This document shows positions 8,801 through 15,364 of a stretch of DNA of 16,565 nt, piece by piece. The stretch is taken from the NCBI GenBank assembly GCA_040403535.1, contig JBBAKL010000067.1, positions 1 through 16,565 on the forward strand. Direction: 5' to 3'. A program made the translations under genes and the position numbers. Positions within the stretch are counted from its first letter, which is position 1. Each line of letters opens with the position of its first letter. The DNA is from JAHEYG01 sp040403535 (GTDB lineage Bacteria > Bacteroidota > Bacteroidia > B-17B0 > Aurantibacillaceae). Under the pieces are notes generated by a model. The model made no database searches. It was not told the DNA's origin and worked only from the letters and a program-made list of their open reading frames with translations.

Positions 8801-9550
8801 AGAGTTTGCGGCAACATTATCAACTGTAAATGAGCGAACGCCACTGTACTTTGTATTAGCAGTAGCAGGAACGTCGGCGTTACAGATTAAATTTTCTTCA
8901 TCCAACACTTTACCGGTTTGTGCATCCACTAATACATTAGCTTTATATAGTGGTTCTTCGGCGTAAATAGTGAATTTGTAAGCAAAGTATATTTTTTCGT
9001 TTTTAGGAAATAATACTAATAGCCCTTTAGGATCGTATGAAAAATTCGGGTCATTTAAAGCTTCTTTCATATGCATTTCTTCAGCTTTATTTTCCCATTT
9101 GTAGCGTTTAGCATTAACCTTATTTAATGCTTTTTGTAAGGCGTTCTTTTCAGTTAACACAACAGCGTTAGCAGGTGTTTGTAAGACAGAAAGATCGCCA
9201 TTAACGGATGATATTTTACCGTCAACCGCATGGGTTACAATAACTGCGTTATGAACAGGAATATTATTGTACTGGATCTGATAGCGTGTGTGTGTATAAC
9301 CCAATTCGTCTTTTTCAGAACGTTGCTTTTTTACGTTCATATTAGGGTTATTTAAAACAACTGAATTTAAGAATGCTTCAGCTGAATTTTCGTATATGCT
9401 ATAATTCTCTTTAAGCTTAACGAAATGTACTTTGTTTTTATCATAAGCTTTCTCCTCAGCCATCTCCATTAAACGTTGATTGCTCTGAGCGAAAACAGTG
9501 CTTGTAACGAGGCTTAAAATTAATAAGCTACCGGTGTAGAATTTTTTCAT
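5870..9550 (-). CDS. Secreted M4 metalloprotease with PKD, expanded Ig-like repeats and T9SS sorting domain
   Basis: 1226 aa, paralogous to the next gene downstream along its whole length. Order: signal peptide (1-22), FTP/PepSY propeptide (about 25-220), and M4 catalytic domain (about 235-544) with HEIAH (His366, Glu367, His370), the third zinc ligand Glu390, Tyr381 and His455, all at thermolysin spacing. Then come a PKD domain (about 553-633, WNFGDGS), an Ig-like segment (634-698), a beta-rich module shared with the paralogue (703-838), three tandem Ig-like repeats of exactly 69 residues (855-1061), a further Ig-like segment (1062-1139) and a T9SS type A sorting domain (about 1150-1226, from VYPNPV to HLIKQ). 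The likely role is extracellular or cell-surface proteolysis; the substrate cannot be deduced. The three repeats (207 residues) account for almost all of the 218-residue length difference from the paralogue. The gene has its own terminator, so the pair need not be one operon. Confidence 0.95.
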   Translation of the reverse strand: MKKFYTGSLLILSLVTSTVFAQSNQRLMEMAEEKAYDKNKVHFVKLKENYSIYENSAEAFLNSVVLNNPNMNVKKQRSEKDELGYTHTRYQIQYNNIPVHNAVIVTHAVDGKISSVNGDLSVLQTPANAVVLTEKNALQKALNKVNAKRYKWENKAEEMHMKEALNDPNFSYDPKGLLVLFPKNEKIYFAYKFTIYAEEPLYKANVLVDAQTGKVLDEENLICNADVPATANTKYSGVRSFTVDNVAANSYRLRETGRGNGIRTYNLNNGTNYGAATDFTNTSTSWTTTGVDQAATDAHWGAEMTYDYFMMQHNRNSIDGAGYNLLSYVHYSTNYNNAFWDGTRMTYGDGNGSTFTILTALDVCGHEIAHGLTSNTSNLTYSNESGALNESYSDIFGNTIEHYARPTQWNWKIGEDITNANAGIRNMSNPNAFADPDTYMGTNYYVGTADNGGVHTNSGVSNYWYYLLVNGGTGVNDISNSYTVTSIGWTAAARIAFRALTVYYTPSTNFATARNLSIQAAKDLYGNCSNEVVQVTNAWYAVGVGPAYSNSISPNFIANNTSLCSLPATINFNNTSANGLTYQWNFGDGSAVSTATNPVHTYTANGTYSVKLKATGCLSALDSITKTAYITINTPGAPATTGASRCGTGTVNLSATGTSQLYWYTSPTATGSPVFIGTNYATPSLSTTTSYYVVNTSTNAPLFGAPTSTNIGAGANFNTNTAYEVFDVLQPCTLLTTVMYASTTGNRTVELRNSANAVITSTVVNLAIGANTVNLNFALTPGTGYRLGLSNTSAVNLYRNSAGAVYPYNIGGLVSITASSAGTPGYFYFFYNWQVRKANCVSAPVAVTATISAGPSLSVNSATICNGQTANLIASGAATYSWSSGQTTGNINVSPASTTNYTIFGTSSSCTNSLTTSVVVNPNPTVTVNSTTICSGSNAVLTANGASAYMWSSGPTTSSISVSPNTTTTYTVTGLNGTCTGAAFATVVVNPSPTVSVNSATICTGSIANLIATGATTYSWNTGSTASSVTVNPVTTTTYTVTGFNGSCSNAIASVVNVNALPTVSMAASSNTACTSATGGVPVNLTGSPSGGTFVGTGVSGSSFLPPATAGTYTVNYSYTDPVTGCSNYANTNIVVNVCTGINNTSVALFGIQVYPNPVTDFLTIENNTSEVLSVNVYDVSGKLIISKSLNQPIESIDVSQLAKGTYLVELLNATNRISKTHLIKQ
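6368..6574 (-). repeat. Ig-like tandem repeat 3 of 3 (207 bp)
   Basis: Encodes residues 993-1061 of the upstream M4 protease. It shares the pattern PTVSVNSATIC-G, YSWNTGST, TTTTYTVTG, NGSC with the two other copies at an exact 69-codon period. Confidence 0.85.
6575..6781 (-). repeat. Ig-like tandem repeat 2 of 3 (207 bp)
   Basis: Encodes residues 924-992. Landmarks are PTVTVNSTTICSG, YMWSSGPTT, TTTTYTVTG and NGTC. It is closest to repeat 3 in the C-terminal half. Confidence 0.85.
6782..6988 (-). repeat. Ig-like tandem repeat 1 of 3 (207 bp)
   Basis: Encodes residues 855-923. Landmarks are PSLSVNSATICNG, YSWSSGQTT and STTNYTIFG. It is the most diverged copy at its C-terminal end, where SSSC replaces the NGxC of the other two. 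Confidence 0.85.
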
Positions 9551-9713
9551 TTTTTGTTTAAAAAGTTAGTCTTATGAAATTAGTAATAGAATATTCTAAA
9601 TGCAAATATTTGGTCGAATTATTTGTTTTTAAGTTTTTAATAATTAAATGGTTAATAAATACCAACCGATTAACCGCTTTAAACGCCTTTGGTACCTAAA
9701 TTAGCATCTGCTC

Positions 9714-11360
9714 ATGAACATTTTTAAACATACATTGTTTTTGTGTTTCTTACCTTTTTTAATGGTAGCACAGTATTCGCAATGGCCATTACAAAACATT
9801 AAGATTACCGGTAATTATGGCGAATTACGTCCTAATCATTTCCATGCGGGGTTAGATTTTTCAGGTGATGGACAATTTGATCTTCCTATTTATGCAGTGA
9901 AATCAGGATATATTTCCCGAATAAAAGTAAGTCCGTACGGCTATGGTAAAGTATTGTACATAACACATTACGATGGTAAATTAAGTGTTTACGCGCATCA
10001 ACACCGTTTTAATGATTCACTGGAGGCTTATGTTAGTCGTGAACAAATTAAGAAACTGAGTTACGAGGTTGAATTGTTTCCGGATAAAAACGAATTGCCT
10101 GTTAAAGAAGGAGAGCATATTGGTTATTTAGGAAATACAGGAAGCTCCACCGGTCCGCATCTGCATTTTGAATTAAGGGATGAAATTACAGAAATACCTA
10201 TCAATCCTTTATTAATATTTCCATATACCGATACAGTAAAGCCTGTATGTTCTAGTATTGCCATTTTCAATTGTGCGGATACGCTTGATCCGTACTTAAT
10301 AAAAAAAGTATTGGTCAACAATAAAATGGATAGTTTGTATTGTAGTAACGACACCATCGAAATAAATCACTCGAATTTGGCATTTGCCTATAGCGGTTAT
10401 GATGCCGAAGTGTTTAATGGTAATCCAAATAATATATACGAAGTAAAATTATTGTTGGATGATACTTTATATTATCATCATCAATTAAATTATATACCTT
10501 TTGACGCATCTAATTATATTAATGAGTTTTGCCTAGAGGTTGATAATAAGAAATTTCAAAAGTGTTTCGTGCCGGTTAATTATCCTGGATTTCTATATAA
10601 AAAACTGAAACAAGGAGGTAAATTATTTCTAAAGGATACACTTTACCATGTGGCTTATTTTGAATTTAAAGATGAGAAAGGAAATTCTAACCATCTTAAA
10701 TTTATCTTAAAAGCTAAAAAGCTGAATTCGCTTGTAAATCACAATTTGAATACTGATGGCTTCTTAGACAGCAGGTATGCTTTTTATAAATCTTCACCCG
10801 GTTATTCACTTACCATTCCGGCAAAATCAACTTACAATAGCGGACGGATAAGTGTTTCTTACAAACCAGAAAATGCTTCCGTTTTAACAATAGCTGCACC
10901 CAACATCAACCTCAGATTTCCTGCCAAACTACTTTTAGCACTTAATAAAACGCAACAAGAATATTCAAAATATTTAGTCGTAAAGAACAACTCAACAACA
11001 ATTATCCCAACAATAACAAATGAAGTGGCTGAGATTTCTTTTAAATCGTTTGGTCAGTTTCAAATAAAAATTGATACAATTGGACCAATTATAAAAACAC
11101 AAATACCTATTAATAAACTTAAAAAGGTCATAAAAAAGCTGGATCAAATCAGTTTTATAATTAGTGATCAACTTAGTGGAATAGGTGGTTATTATGTTTA
11201 TATAAACGATAAATGGGTTTTAGCTGAATATGATGCAAAATCCAATTTACTTACCCATAAATTTGATTCATCAACTCCAGTAGGTAAATTAAAAATACTG
11301 GTGAGTGTTCAGGACAAAGTAGGTAATGTTTCAGTAATAAAATTAACACTCGTCCGATAA
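9714..11360 (+). CDS. Secreted M23 (LytM-type) zinc metallopeptidase
   Basis: 548 aa. A signal peptide (1-20, ending MVAQ) indicates export, with cell-wall peptide cross-bridges as the usual target of this family. The LytM core occupies about residues 28-170. The zinc ligands His44 and Asp48 (HFHAGLDF), His95 (YAHQH) and the HLHFEL pair His149/His151 are all present, so it should be active rather than one of the degenerate LytM activators. The remaining 375 residues are beta-rich, with an Ig-like end (about 475-548, SDQLSGIGGYYVYI then SVQDKVGN) as seen in long Bacteroidota M23 proteins; there is no T9SS tail. It could act in envelope remodelling. Its last 18 bases overlap the 3' end of the convergent WbqC-family gene. 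No clear promoter was found in the 163-base gap upstream. Confidence 0.9.
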   Translation: MNIFKHTLFLCFLPFLMVAQYSQWPLQNIKITGNYGELRPNHFHAGLDFSGDGQFDLPIYAVKSGYISRIKVSPYGYGKVLYITHYDGKLSVYAHQHRFNDSLEAYVSREQIKKLSYEVELFPDKNELPVKEGEHIGYLGNTGSSTGPHLHFELRDEITEIPINPLLIFPYTDTVKPVCSSIAIFNCADTLDPYLIKKVLVNNKMDSLYCSNDTIEINHSNLAFAYSGYDAEVFNGNPNNIYEVKLLLDDTLYYHHQLNYIPFDASNYINEFCLEVDNKKFQKCFVPVNYPGFLYKKLKQGGKLFLKDTLYHVAYFEFKDEKGNSNHLKFILKAKKLNSLVNHNLNTDGFLDSRYAFYKSSPGYSLTIPAKSTYNSGRISVSYKPENASVLTIAAPNINLRFPAKLLLALNKTQQEYSKYLVVKNNSTTIIPTITNEVAEISFKSFGQFQIKIDTIGPIIKTQIPINKLKKVIKKLDQISFIISDQLSGIGGYYVYINDKWVLAEYDAKSNLLTHKFDSSTPVGKLKILVSVQDKVGNVSVIKLTLVR

Positions 11361-11951
11361 ATATTTCAGGGCGTTTAATCCCTGATTGAATACTAAATCA
11401 ATTACGCTAAGATTATCGGTAAAATCAAATTTATCTGAAAATACCTGTCTGTATGGTTTAGTATTTAGCTTTAATTTAATTTTTGGATGAATGGAGTTTC
11501 GTAGATCATGTCCATCAAAGTTTTTCTCAAAAGTTTCTGTAAATAAAATGTTTTTCTTTATTCGCAATATTTTCAGAATTGTTTGTGCTAATTTCCAATT
11601 GTAGTCAAATAAAAATTCATGTTTATTGGAGTAAAACGGTTTAAATTCATCCTCTAAAAATTCGAAATAGGGCGAATTTTTATAAGCGCTTGTTATTGCA
11701 CGCCAATGGTTTTGTTGCCAGTTTTCAGTATAAGAAATACGTTTGTCTGTTATTATTTCCTTGTCGCCTTGTTTTAGAAGTGGAATAGATAAATTTAATT
11801 TTCCGTTTGCGGACAATATTTCGCAACGATTGCGGTAAGATTGTTTTTGATAATGCTCGTGTTTTTCAATGAGTATTGATTCATTATTAACGATTTCCTT
11901 AAACCAAGAAATAGGAGGTAGGTATGTTGTAGAAAGCAAAACAGTCTGCAT
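11343..11951 (-). CDS. WbqC-family protein
   Basis: 202 aa. The N-terminus (STTYLPPISWFKEI, 7-20), the YRNRCEILSANGKLNLSIPL segment (39-58) and NHWRAITSAYKNSPYF (80-95) match the WbqC-like family (PF08889), whose original member lies in an O-antigen cluster; the exact reaction is not settled. There is no signal peptide or membrane segment, so it is probably cytoplasmic. It is the last gene of the operon: its ATG starts one base after the stop of the signal-peptidase-like gene, a spacing that suggests translational coupling. The 3' end overlaps the M23 gene by 18 bases, leaving no intrinsic terminator for either. Confidence 0.8.
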   Translation of the reverse strand: MQTVLLSTTYLPPISWFKEIVNNESILIEKHEHYQKQSYRNRCEILSANGKLNLSIPLLKQGDKEIITDKRISYTENWQQNHWRAITSAYKNSPYFEFLEDEFKPFYSNKHEFLFDYNWKLAQTILKILRIKKNILFTETFEKNFDGHDLRNSIHPKIKLKLNTKPYRQVFSDKFDFTDNLSVIDLVFNQGLNALKYLSDEC

Positions 11952-11952
11952 T

Positions 11953-12837
11953 TTATTTAGAACGATAAATGGTTTTAATAATACGACCTTTTATTCGGTT
12001 TTCAGGTAGCAAGCCCCAATAGCGCGAATCAATAGCATTATCCCTGTTATCACCTAAAACAAAATAATAATTATTCTCAACTTTAAATTCATTAATTGTG
12101 ATTTTGCCTAAAAAAATGGTGTTATTTTTTATCGTTATTTTGTCACTGGATTCCTGTTCAATTAATTTTTTGTAAATAAAAATATTAGAGGTATCCAGTT
12201 TAATAATATCATTCTTTTTAGGAATATAAATTTTTCCAAATTGGTGTTTGTTCCATTTAAGGATACTGTCTTCAGTAAAAATCTGATCATCTCTGAATTT
12301 ATTATCTTCAATGCTTTGAGTTAAGGATACAACAGCTGAATCAGTTTTTAATAATTGAACCTGTTTGTTTGTTAAGCTAAAAGAATAATCATTTTCGTTT
12401 GAAATAGAACCGCCTTCCTTTAAATCATAGGTGTTTATAAATGACGAGTCCAGTTTACGATTAGATTTCAGATGATAATTGTGATTTAACAAATAATCGG
12501 ATGATTCGGCTTCACCGTTAATAAATATAATTCCATTCGTAATTTTTATTTCATCTCCTGGAAGCCCAATGCATCGCTGTGTAAATAAAAGTGGTTTAGT
12601 TTCAGTACTATCATCCGAATAAAAATCAAAAGCAAGTACTTGTCCGCGTTCAAAATGATTGGTAATTCGTAATAAAACTAAATCATTTTGTGAGAAATTC
12701 GGATTCATATCCATGGAAGGAATACGAATGAGATTCAAAAAAAATGTGTGTACGATAAAGAGTAAAAATAAGCTAATTCCTAAAGGAAAAATCCACGGAA
12801 TTAATTTTAAAGAAAAATGCTTATCAATTCTTGACAT
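11953..12837 (-). CDS. Signal peptidase I homologue lacking the catalytic residues (probable pseudoenzyme)
   Basis: 294 aa, family S26A by fold. It has a single membrane anchor (about 12-36). Box B is RIPSMDMNPNF (38-48), where the nucleophile Ser is replaced by Asp43, while Ser41 holds the place of the neighbouring oxyanion-side Ser (E. coli Ser88). Box D reads TQRCIGLPGD (86-95), with Gln87 where the general-base Lys belongs. Box E reads GDNRDNAIDSR (262-272), with Ala268 in place of the Ser that supports the Lys. The codons (GAT, CAG, GCT) confirm the substitutions. The structural Gly, Asp and Arg residues are kept, and an insert between boxes D and E resembles that of the 605-aa neighbour (WNKHQFGKIYIP, then IKLDTSNIFIYKKL). 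It overlaps the upstream lepB by 14 bases and has a strong ribosome-binding site. It is probably a non-catalytic partner or regulator, but a shifted active site using Ser41 cannot be excluded. Confidence 0.8.
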   Translation of the reverse strand: MSRIDKHFSLKLIPWIFPLGISLFLLFIVHTFFLNLIRIPSMDMNPNFSQNDLVLLRITNHFERGQVLAFDFYSDDSTETKPLLFTQRCIGLPGDEIKITNGIIFINGEAESSDYLLNHNYHLKSNRKLDSSFINTYDLKEGGSISNENDYSFSLTNKQVQLLKTDSAVVSLTQSIEDNKFRDDQIFTEDSILKWNKHQFGKIYIPKKNDIIKLDTSNIFIYKKLIEQESSDKITIKNNTIFLGKITINEFKVENNYYFVLGDNRDNAIDSRYWGLLPENRIKGRIIKTIYRSK

Positions 12838-14641
12838 TTCCCTCCTTTAGTTTTTTTCGTTTATTCCAAACGCTATATCCCCAAATGCCTAAAGCCAATA
12901 AAATCACAGGAATTTTCATCGACACTAATCCATTATCTCCAACATAACTTAAGAAACGATTCCATCTGAATTTACCTTCCTGAGAATTTTTAAACAATGA
13001 ACCTAAAACAGATTTTCCGCTTATTGGATTGTTTTCGGCATATTTCATACTAAACCAAACAAACACGGGTTTACCAACCACATGATCAAAAGGAACAAAG
13101 CCCCAGCTTCTCGAATCAGCACTATTGTGGCGGTTATCTCCCATCATCCAGTAATAATCCTGTTTAAATGTATAATCTTTTATAGGTGCGCCATCGTAAT
13201 AAACTTGTCCGTTTCTCTTTTCTATTTTATGAATTCCATTATCGTAGGTGCTTAGTACCTTTTCATATAAACAAATGTTTCCGGTATCAATTTTAATAGT
13301 CATGCCTTTTGATGGAATTTGAAGTGGTCCGAAATTATCGTTATTCCAGGAGTAGGCAGGCGAGTGAGGGAATATTGTTAAATCGCGCTGACCTTTAGGT
13401 TCAATTTTTTGTTCAACGGAAATTACCCCTTGCATTTTCTTTACTTCTTCAACCTTATGACGCGGCATATTTAAAACATAAATACAGGTGTCTGTTTTTG
13501 TTAATTCCAGATCTGCCTCAGTTACATAAATATCCAGATTATCCAATAAAGCCTGATTAGTTAACACGATACGGCCTTCACGGTTCTCCATGCGCTCACC
13601 AAATAAAGCGCCTTTTGTGGTAACAAGATATTTGTGCTGAGCATTTTCAGGCATATCCTGATGCTTATCGTTGATGAAAATTTCGCCATCTTTAATTTCG
13701 ATTTTATCACCGGCAATACCAACACAACGTTTTACATAATGTTCGCGTTTATCGGCAGGACGAGCACCAATTTCGCCAATTGGCATACCATTGAATGGAT
13801 TTGGATTTGTTGGTATGTGCATGTATTCCCAAGCTTGCTGCTGGTATTGCACATCAGATTTCAAGGCCTGATTACTACTTGCGTCTTCACGTTTCATTAG
13901 TTGTGCAACCTGACGAATACCCTGGTAATAACTTATGTCTTGCATGCGCAAGAACACTGTATCACCATCCGGATAATTAAACACTACAATATCTCCGTTT
14001 TTTACATTACCCATACCCGGTAAGCGCATGTAAGGCAATTTAATCCATTCTAAATAAGATTTAGTTGTGGCGGTAAAAGGTAAGGTATGATGTGCAAAAG
14101 GGAAAGCAATTGGTGTTTGAGGGGTTTTAGGTCCGTATGCCAGTTTATTAACGAAAAGGAAATCACCAACCATTAACGATTTTTCGAGTGATGAAGTTGG
14201 TATGGTAAAAGCTTCCAATAAAAAAGTACGGATAATAGAGGCTGCTATAACAGCAAAAATAATAGGGTCAAGCCAGTTTTTTACAAAAGCACTCGGTTCC
14301 TTTTTATAATGATCAAGTCCTATAAACTTAGCCTCTTTATCAAAACCGGCGGTAACAAAAAAGATGTAGGGTAAAAGAGAAGCAAAAACTAGATCTTTTG
14401 TTTCACCTTTATTAAAAGCACGTGCCACATTAAATCCATATACGCCATACATCATTAGGTTAACCCCCGGAACAATCATGATTAAGCACCACCACCAAGG
14501 CTTTTTCAGTAAAACAGATAAAGTGTAGAAATTATAAAACGGAACAAAACCTTTCCAGGAAGCGATTCCCGCTTTTGAGAAAAGTTTCGATAGTCCGAAG
14601 AAAGAAATAAGCACTAATGCTATAAAAATGTAATTACCCAT
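12824..14641 (-). CDS. lepB: Signal peptidase I with N-terminal membrane domain and large inserts
   Basis: 605 aa, about twice the length of the E. coli enzyme. It cleaves signal peptides from exported proteins at the outer face of the cytoplasmic membrane. The N-terminal 100 residues form a hydrophobic domain (segments about 3-20, 48-70 and 84-99, with AGIASWKGFVPFYN at 24-37) that resembles DUF5684. The canonical anchor is about 123-145. Box B is IPTSSLEKSL (147-156), with nucleophile Ser151; box D is VKRCVGIAGD (303-312), with general base Lys304; box E is GDNRHNSADSR (501-511), with Ser507. All key residues are intact. Inserts lie between boxes B and D and between D and E. A C-terminal membrane segment (about 575-593) and a basic tail end the protein. 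It is first gene of the operon with the degenerate homologue and the WbqC-family gene. The ATG at 14639-14641 gives a full first membrane segment. Confidence 0.93.
   Translation of the reverse strand: MGNYIFIALVLISFFGLSKLFSKAGIASWKGFVPFYNFYTLSVLLKKPWWWCLIMIVPGVNLMMYGVYGFNVARAFNKGETKDLVFASLLPYIFFVTAGFDKEAKFIGLDHYKKEPSAFVKNWLDPIIFAVIAASIIRTFLLEAFTIPTSSLEKSLMVGDFLFVNKLAYGPKTPQTPIAFPFAHHTLPFTATTKSYLEWIKLPYMRLPGMGNVKNGDIVVFNYPDGDTVFLRMQDISYYQGIRQVAQLMKREDASSNQALKSDVQYQQQAWEYMHIPTNPNPFNGMPIGEIGARPADKREHYVKRCVGIAGDKIEIKDGEIFINDKHQDMPENAQHKYLVTTKGALFGERMENREGRIVLTNQALLDNLDIYVTEADLELTKTDTCIYVLNMPRHKVEEVKKMQGVISVEQKIEPKGQRDLTIFPHSPAYSWNNDNFGPLQIPSKGMTIKIDTGNICLYEKVLSTYDNGIHKIEKRNGQVYYDGAPIKDYTFKQDYYWMMGDNRHNSADSRSWGFVPFDHVVGKPVFVWFSMKYAENNPISGKSVLGSLFKNSQEGKFRWNRFLSYVGDNGLVSMKIPVILLALGIWGYSVWNKRKKLKEGNVKN
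12840..12848 (-). promoter_or_regulatory. Strong Shine-Dalgarno site for the signal-peptidase-like gene
   Basis: On the minus strand this reads AAAGGAGGG, with GGAGG four bases before the ATG at 12835-12837. It lies inside the last codons of the upstream lepB. Strong sites are uncommon in Bacteroidota and none is obvious before the other genes here, so it marks deliberate coupled or boosted translation and fixes the start codon. Confidence 0.7.
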
Positions 14642-14750
14642 ACGTGTAAAATAGTTTTACAAATAACTTAAATATCCTCTTATTATTTTAAACCGTTTAA
14701 CAAAAAATGTTAACTATTATTAGAAAAATCAGGCTATTTAGTAATAAAAT

Positions 14751-14777
14751 AAAAAAGCCCCGAAATTCGGGGCTTTT
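14751..14777 (-). terminator. Rho-independent terminator of the L31 gene
   Basis: The stem AAAAGCCCCG (14753-14762) pairs with 14768-14777, with loop AAATT. On the minus strand it runs into TTTTTTATTTT. It lies 25 bases beyond the L31 stop codon and separates L31 transcription from lepB. Confidence 0.9.
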
Positions 14778-14802
14778 AATGCAATATAACTTCAGTAAAA
14801 AA

Positions 14803-15054
14803 CTACTTCTTTTTATTGTAACGAGAACGGAACTTATCTACACGTCCTGCTGTATCAACTAACATTTGTTTACCAGTGTAATATGGATGAGAAGTCATCG
14901 AAATATCTAATTTCACTAATGGATATTCGTTTCCGTCTTCCCATTTAATAGTTTCTTTAGTCTCAGCACAAGAGCGGGTTAAAAACGAATAACCGTTACT
15001 CATATCTTTAAATATGCAGAATCTGTAATTTTCTGGTTGAATTTCTTTTTTCAT
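14803..15054 (-). CDS. rpmE2: 50S ribosomal protein L31 type B
   Basis: 83 aa, the usual size for the type B form. It is a small basic protein of the large ribosomal subunit. Landmarks are a first half ending in FLTRSCAETKETIKWEDG (24-41), then YPLVKLDISMTSHPYYTGKQ (44-63) and VDTAGRVDKFRSRY (66-79). The CxxC zinc-binding pairs of the type A protein are absent; only Cys13 and Cys29 remain, so it is the zinc-free form. It is monocistronic, with a candidate promoter 40 bases upstream and a strong terminator downstream. Confidence 0.96.
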   Translation of the reverse strand: MKKEIQPENYRFCIFKDMSNGYSFLTRSCAETKETIKWEDGNEYPLVKLDISMTSHPYYTGKQMLVDTAGRVDKFRSRYNKKK

Positions 15055-15093
15055 GGCACTATAATTAATCTAATCTTGTTTTAAATAGGGGTA

Positions 15094-15125
15094 CGAAATT
15101 AATACATTTTTCATAATATCACAAA
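15094..15125 (-). promoter_or_regulatory. Candidate Bacteroidota-type promoter for the L31 gene
   Basis: On the minus strand a TTTG (complement of 15122-15125) is followed after 20 bases by TAATTTCG (complement of 15094-15101), which matches the -7 pattern TAnnTTTG at all but one fixed position. Element spacing and the resulting leader of about 35 bases suit the phylum's primary promoters. Confidence 0.45.
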
Positions 15126-15306
15126 TTATTTATAAAATAATGATTATCAGTGCTATAAAATCTTCGGAATCCTTAAAACCCTAATAAATTTTAAAACATT
15201 TTTTAAAAATAAATAATGAGAACCTGGTAGAATTTATAAGCTCGAATAACATAAAATTTGTTCCAAATAATCTGCCACAACATTCGTAATTACTATTGAC
15301 AATTTA

Positions 15307-15334
15307 AGCCGATATTATTTTTTTTTATCGGGCT
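15307..15334. repeat. Imperfect inverted repeat upstream of the E1 gene
   Basis: AGCCGATA (15307-15314) pairs with TATCGGGCT (15326-15334), with one bulged G and an 11-base T-rich spacer. It overlaps the expected -33 region of the E1 promoter, so it may be an operator. It could instead be a decayed terminator, since its right arm matches that at 2760-2769. Confidence 0.35.
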
Positions 15335-15341
15335 CAAACTT

Positions 15342-15349
15342 TATATTTG
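15342..15349 (+). promoter_or_regulatory. Candidate -7 element for the E1 dehydrogenase gene
   Basis: TATATTTG is an exact match to TAnnTTTG and lies 15 bases before the ATG at 15365, giving a very short leader. A T-tract, not TTTG, occupies the -33 position. Confidence 0.5.
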
Positions 15350-15364
15350 TAAGGATACACTATC

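Larger units (their letters stand above)
15055..15364. other. Intergenic region between divergent L31 and E1 genes
   Basis: About 310 AT-rich bases. A promoter candidate for L31 is at 15094-15125 and one for the E1 gene at 15342-15349, with an imperfect inverted repeat at 15307-15334 just before the latter. The roughly 180 bases between 15126 and 15306 contain only very short open frames and no structure that I can support. Confidence 0.6.

Noticed and set aside
10124..10357. Minus-strand open frame of 77 codons within the M23 gene
   Set aside because: It overlaps the HLH active-site region of a clear peptidase gene and lacks protein-like features.
12659..12850. Plus-strand open frame of 63 codons at the lepB / lepB-like junction
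   Set aside because: It is antisense to the membrane anchor of the signal-peptidase homologue, and its composition follows from that strand.
13634..13980. Two overlapping plus-strand open frames inside lepB
   Set aside because: Both are antisense to the box D and insert region of an intact signal peptidase and show no conserved pattern.
14697..14718. Short inverted repeat TTAACA-N5-TGTTAA upstream of lepB
   Set aside because: Six-base arms of A and T are expected by chance in such AT-rich DNA, and no promoter relationship could be shown.
15140..15184. A 14-codon open frame starting ATG ATT ATC in the L31/E1 gap
   Set aside because: It is too short, has no ribosome-binding site, and has no leader-peptide pattern such as a run of regulatory codons.
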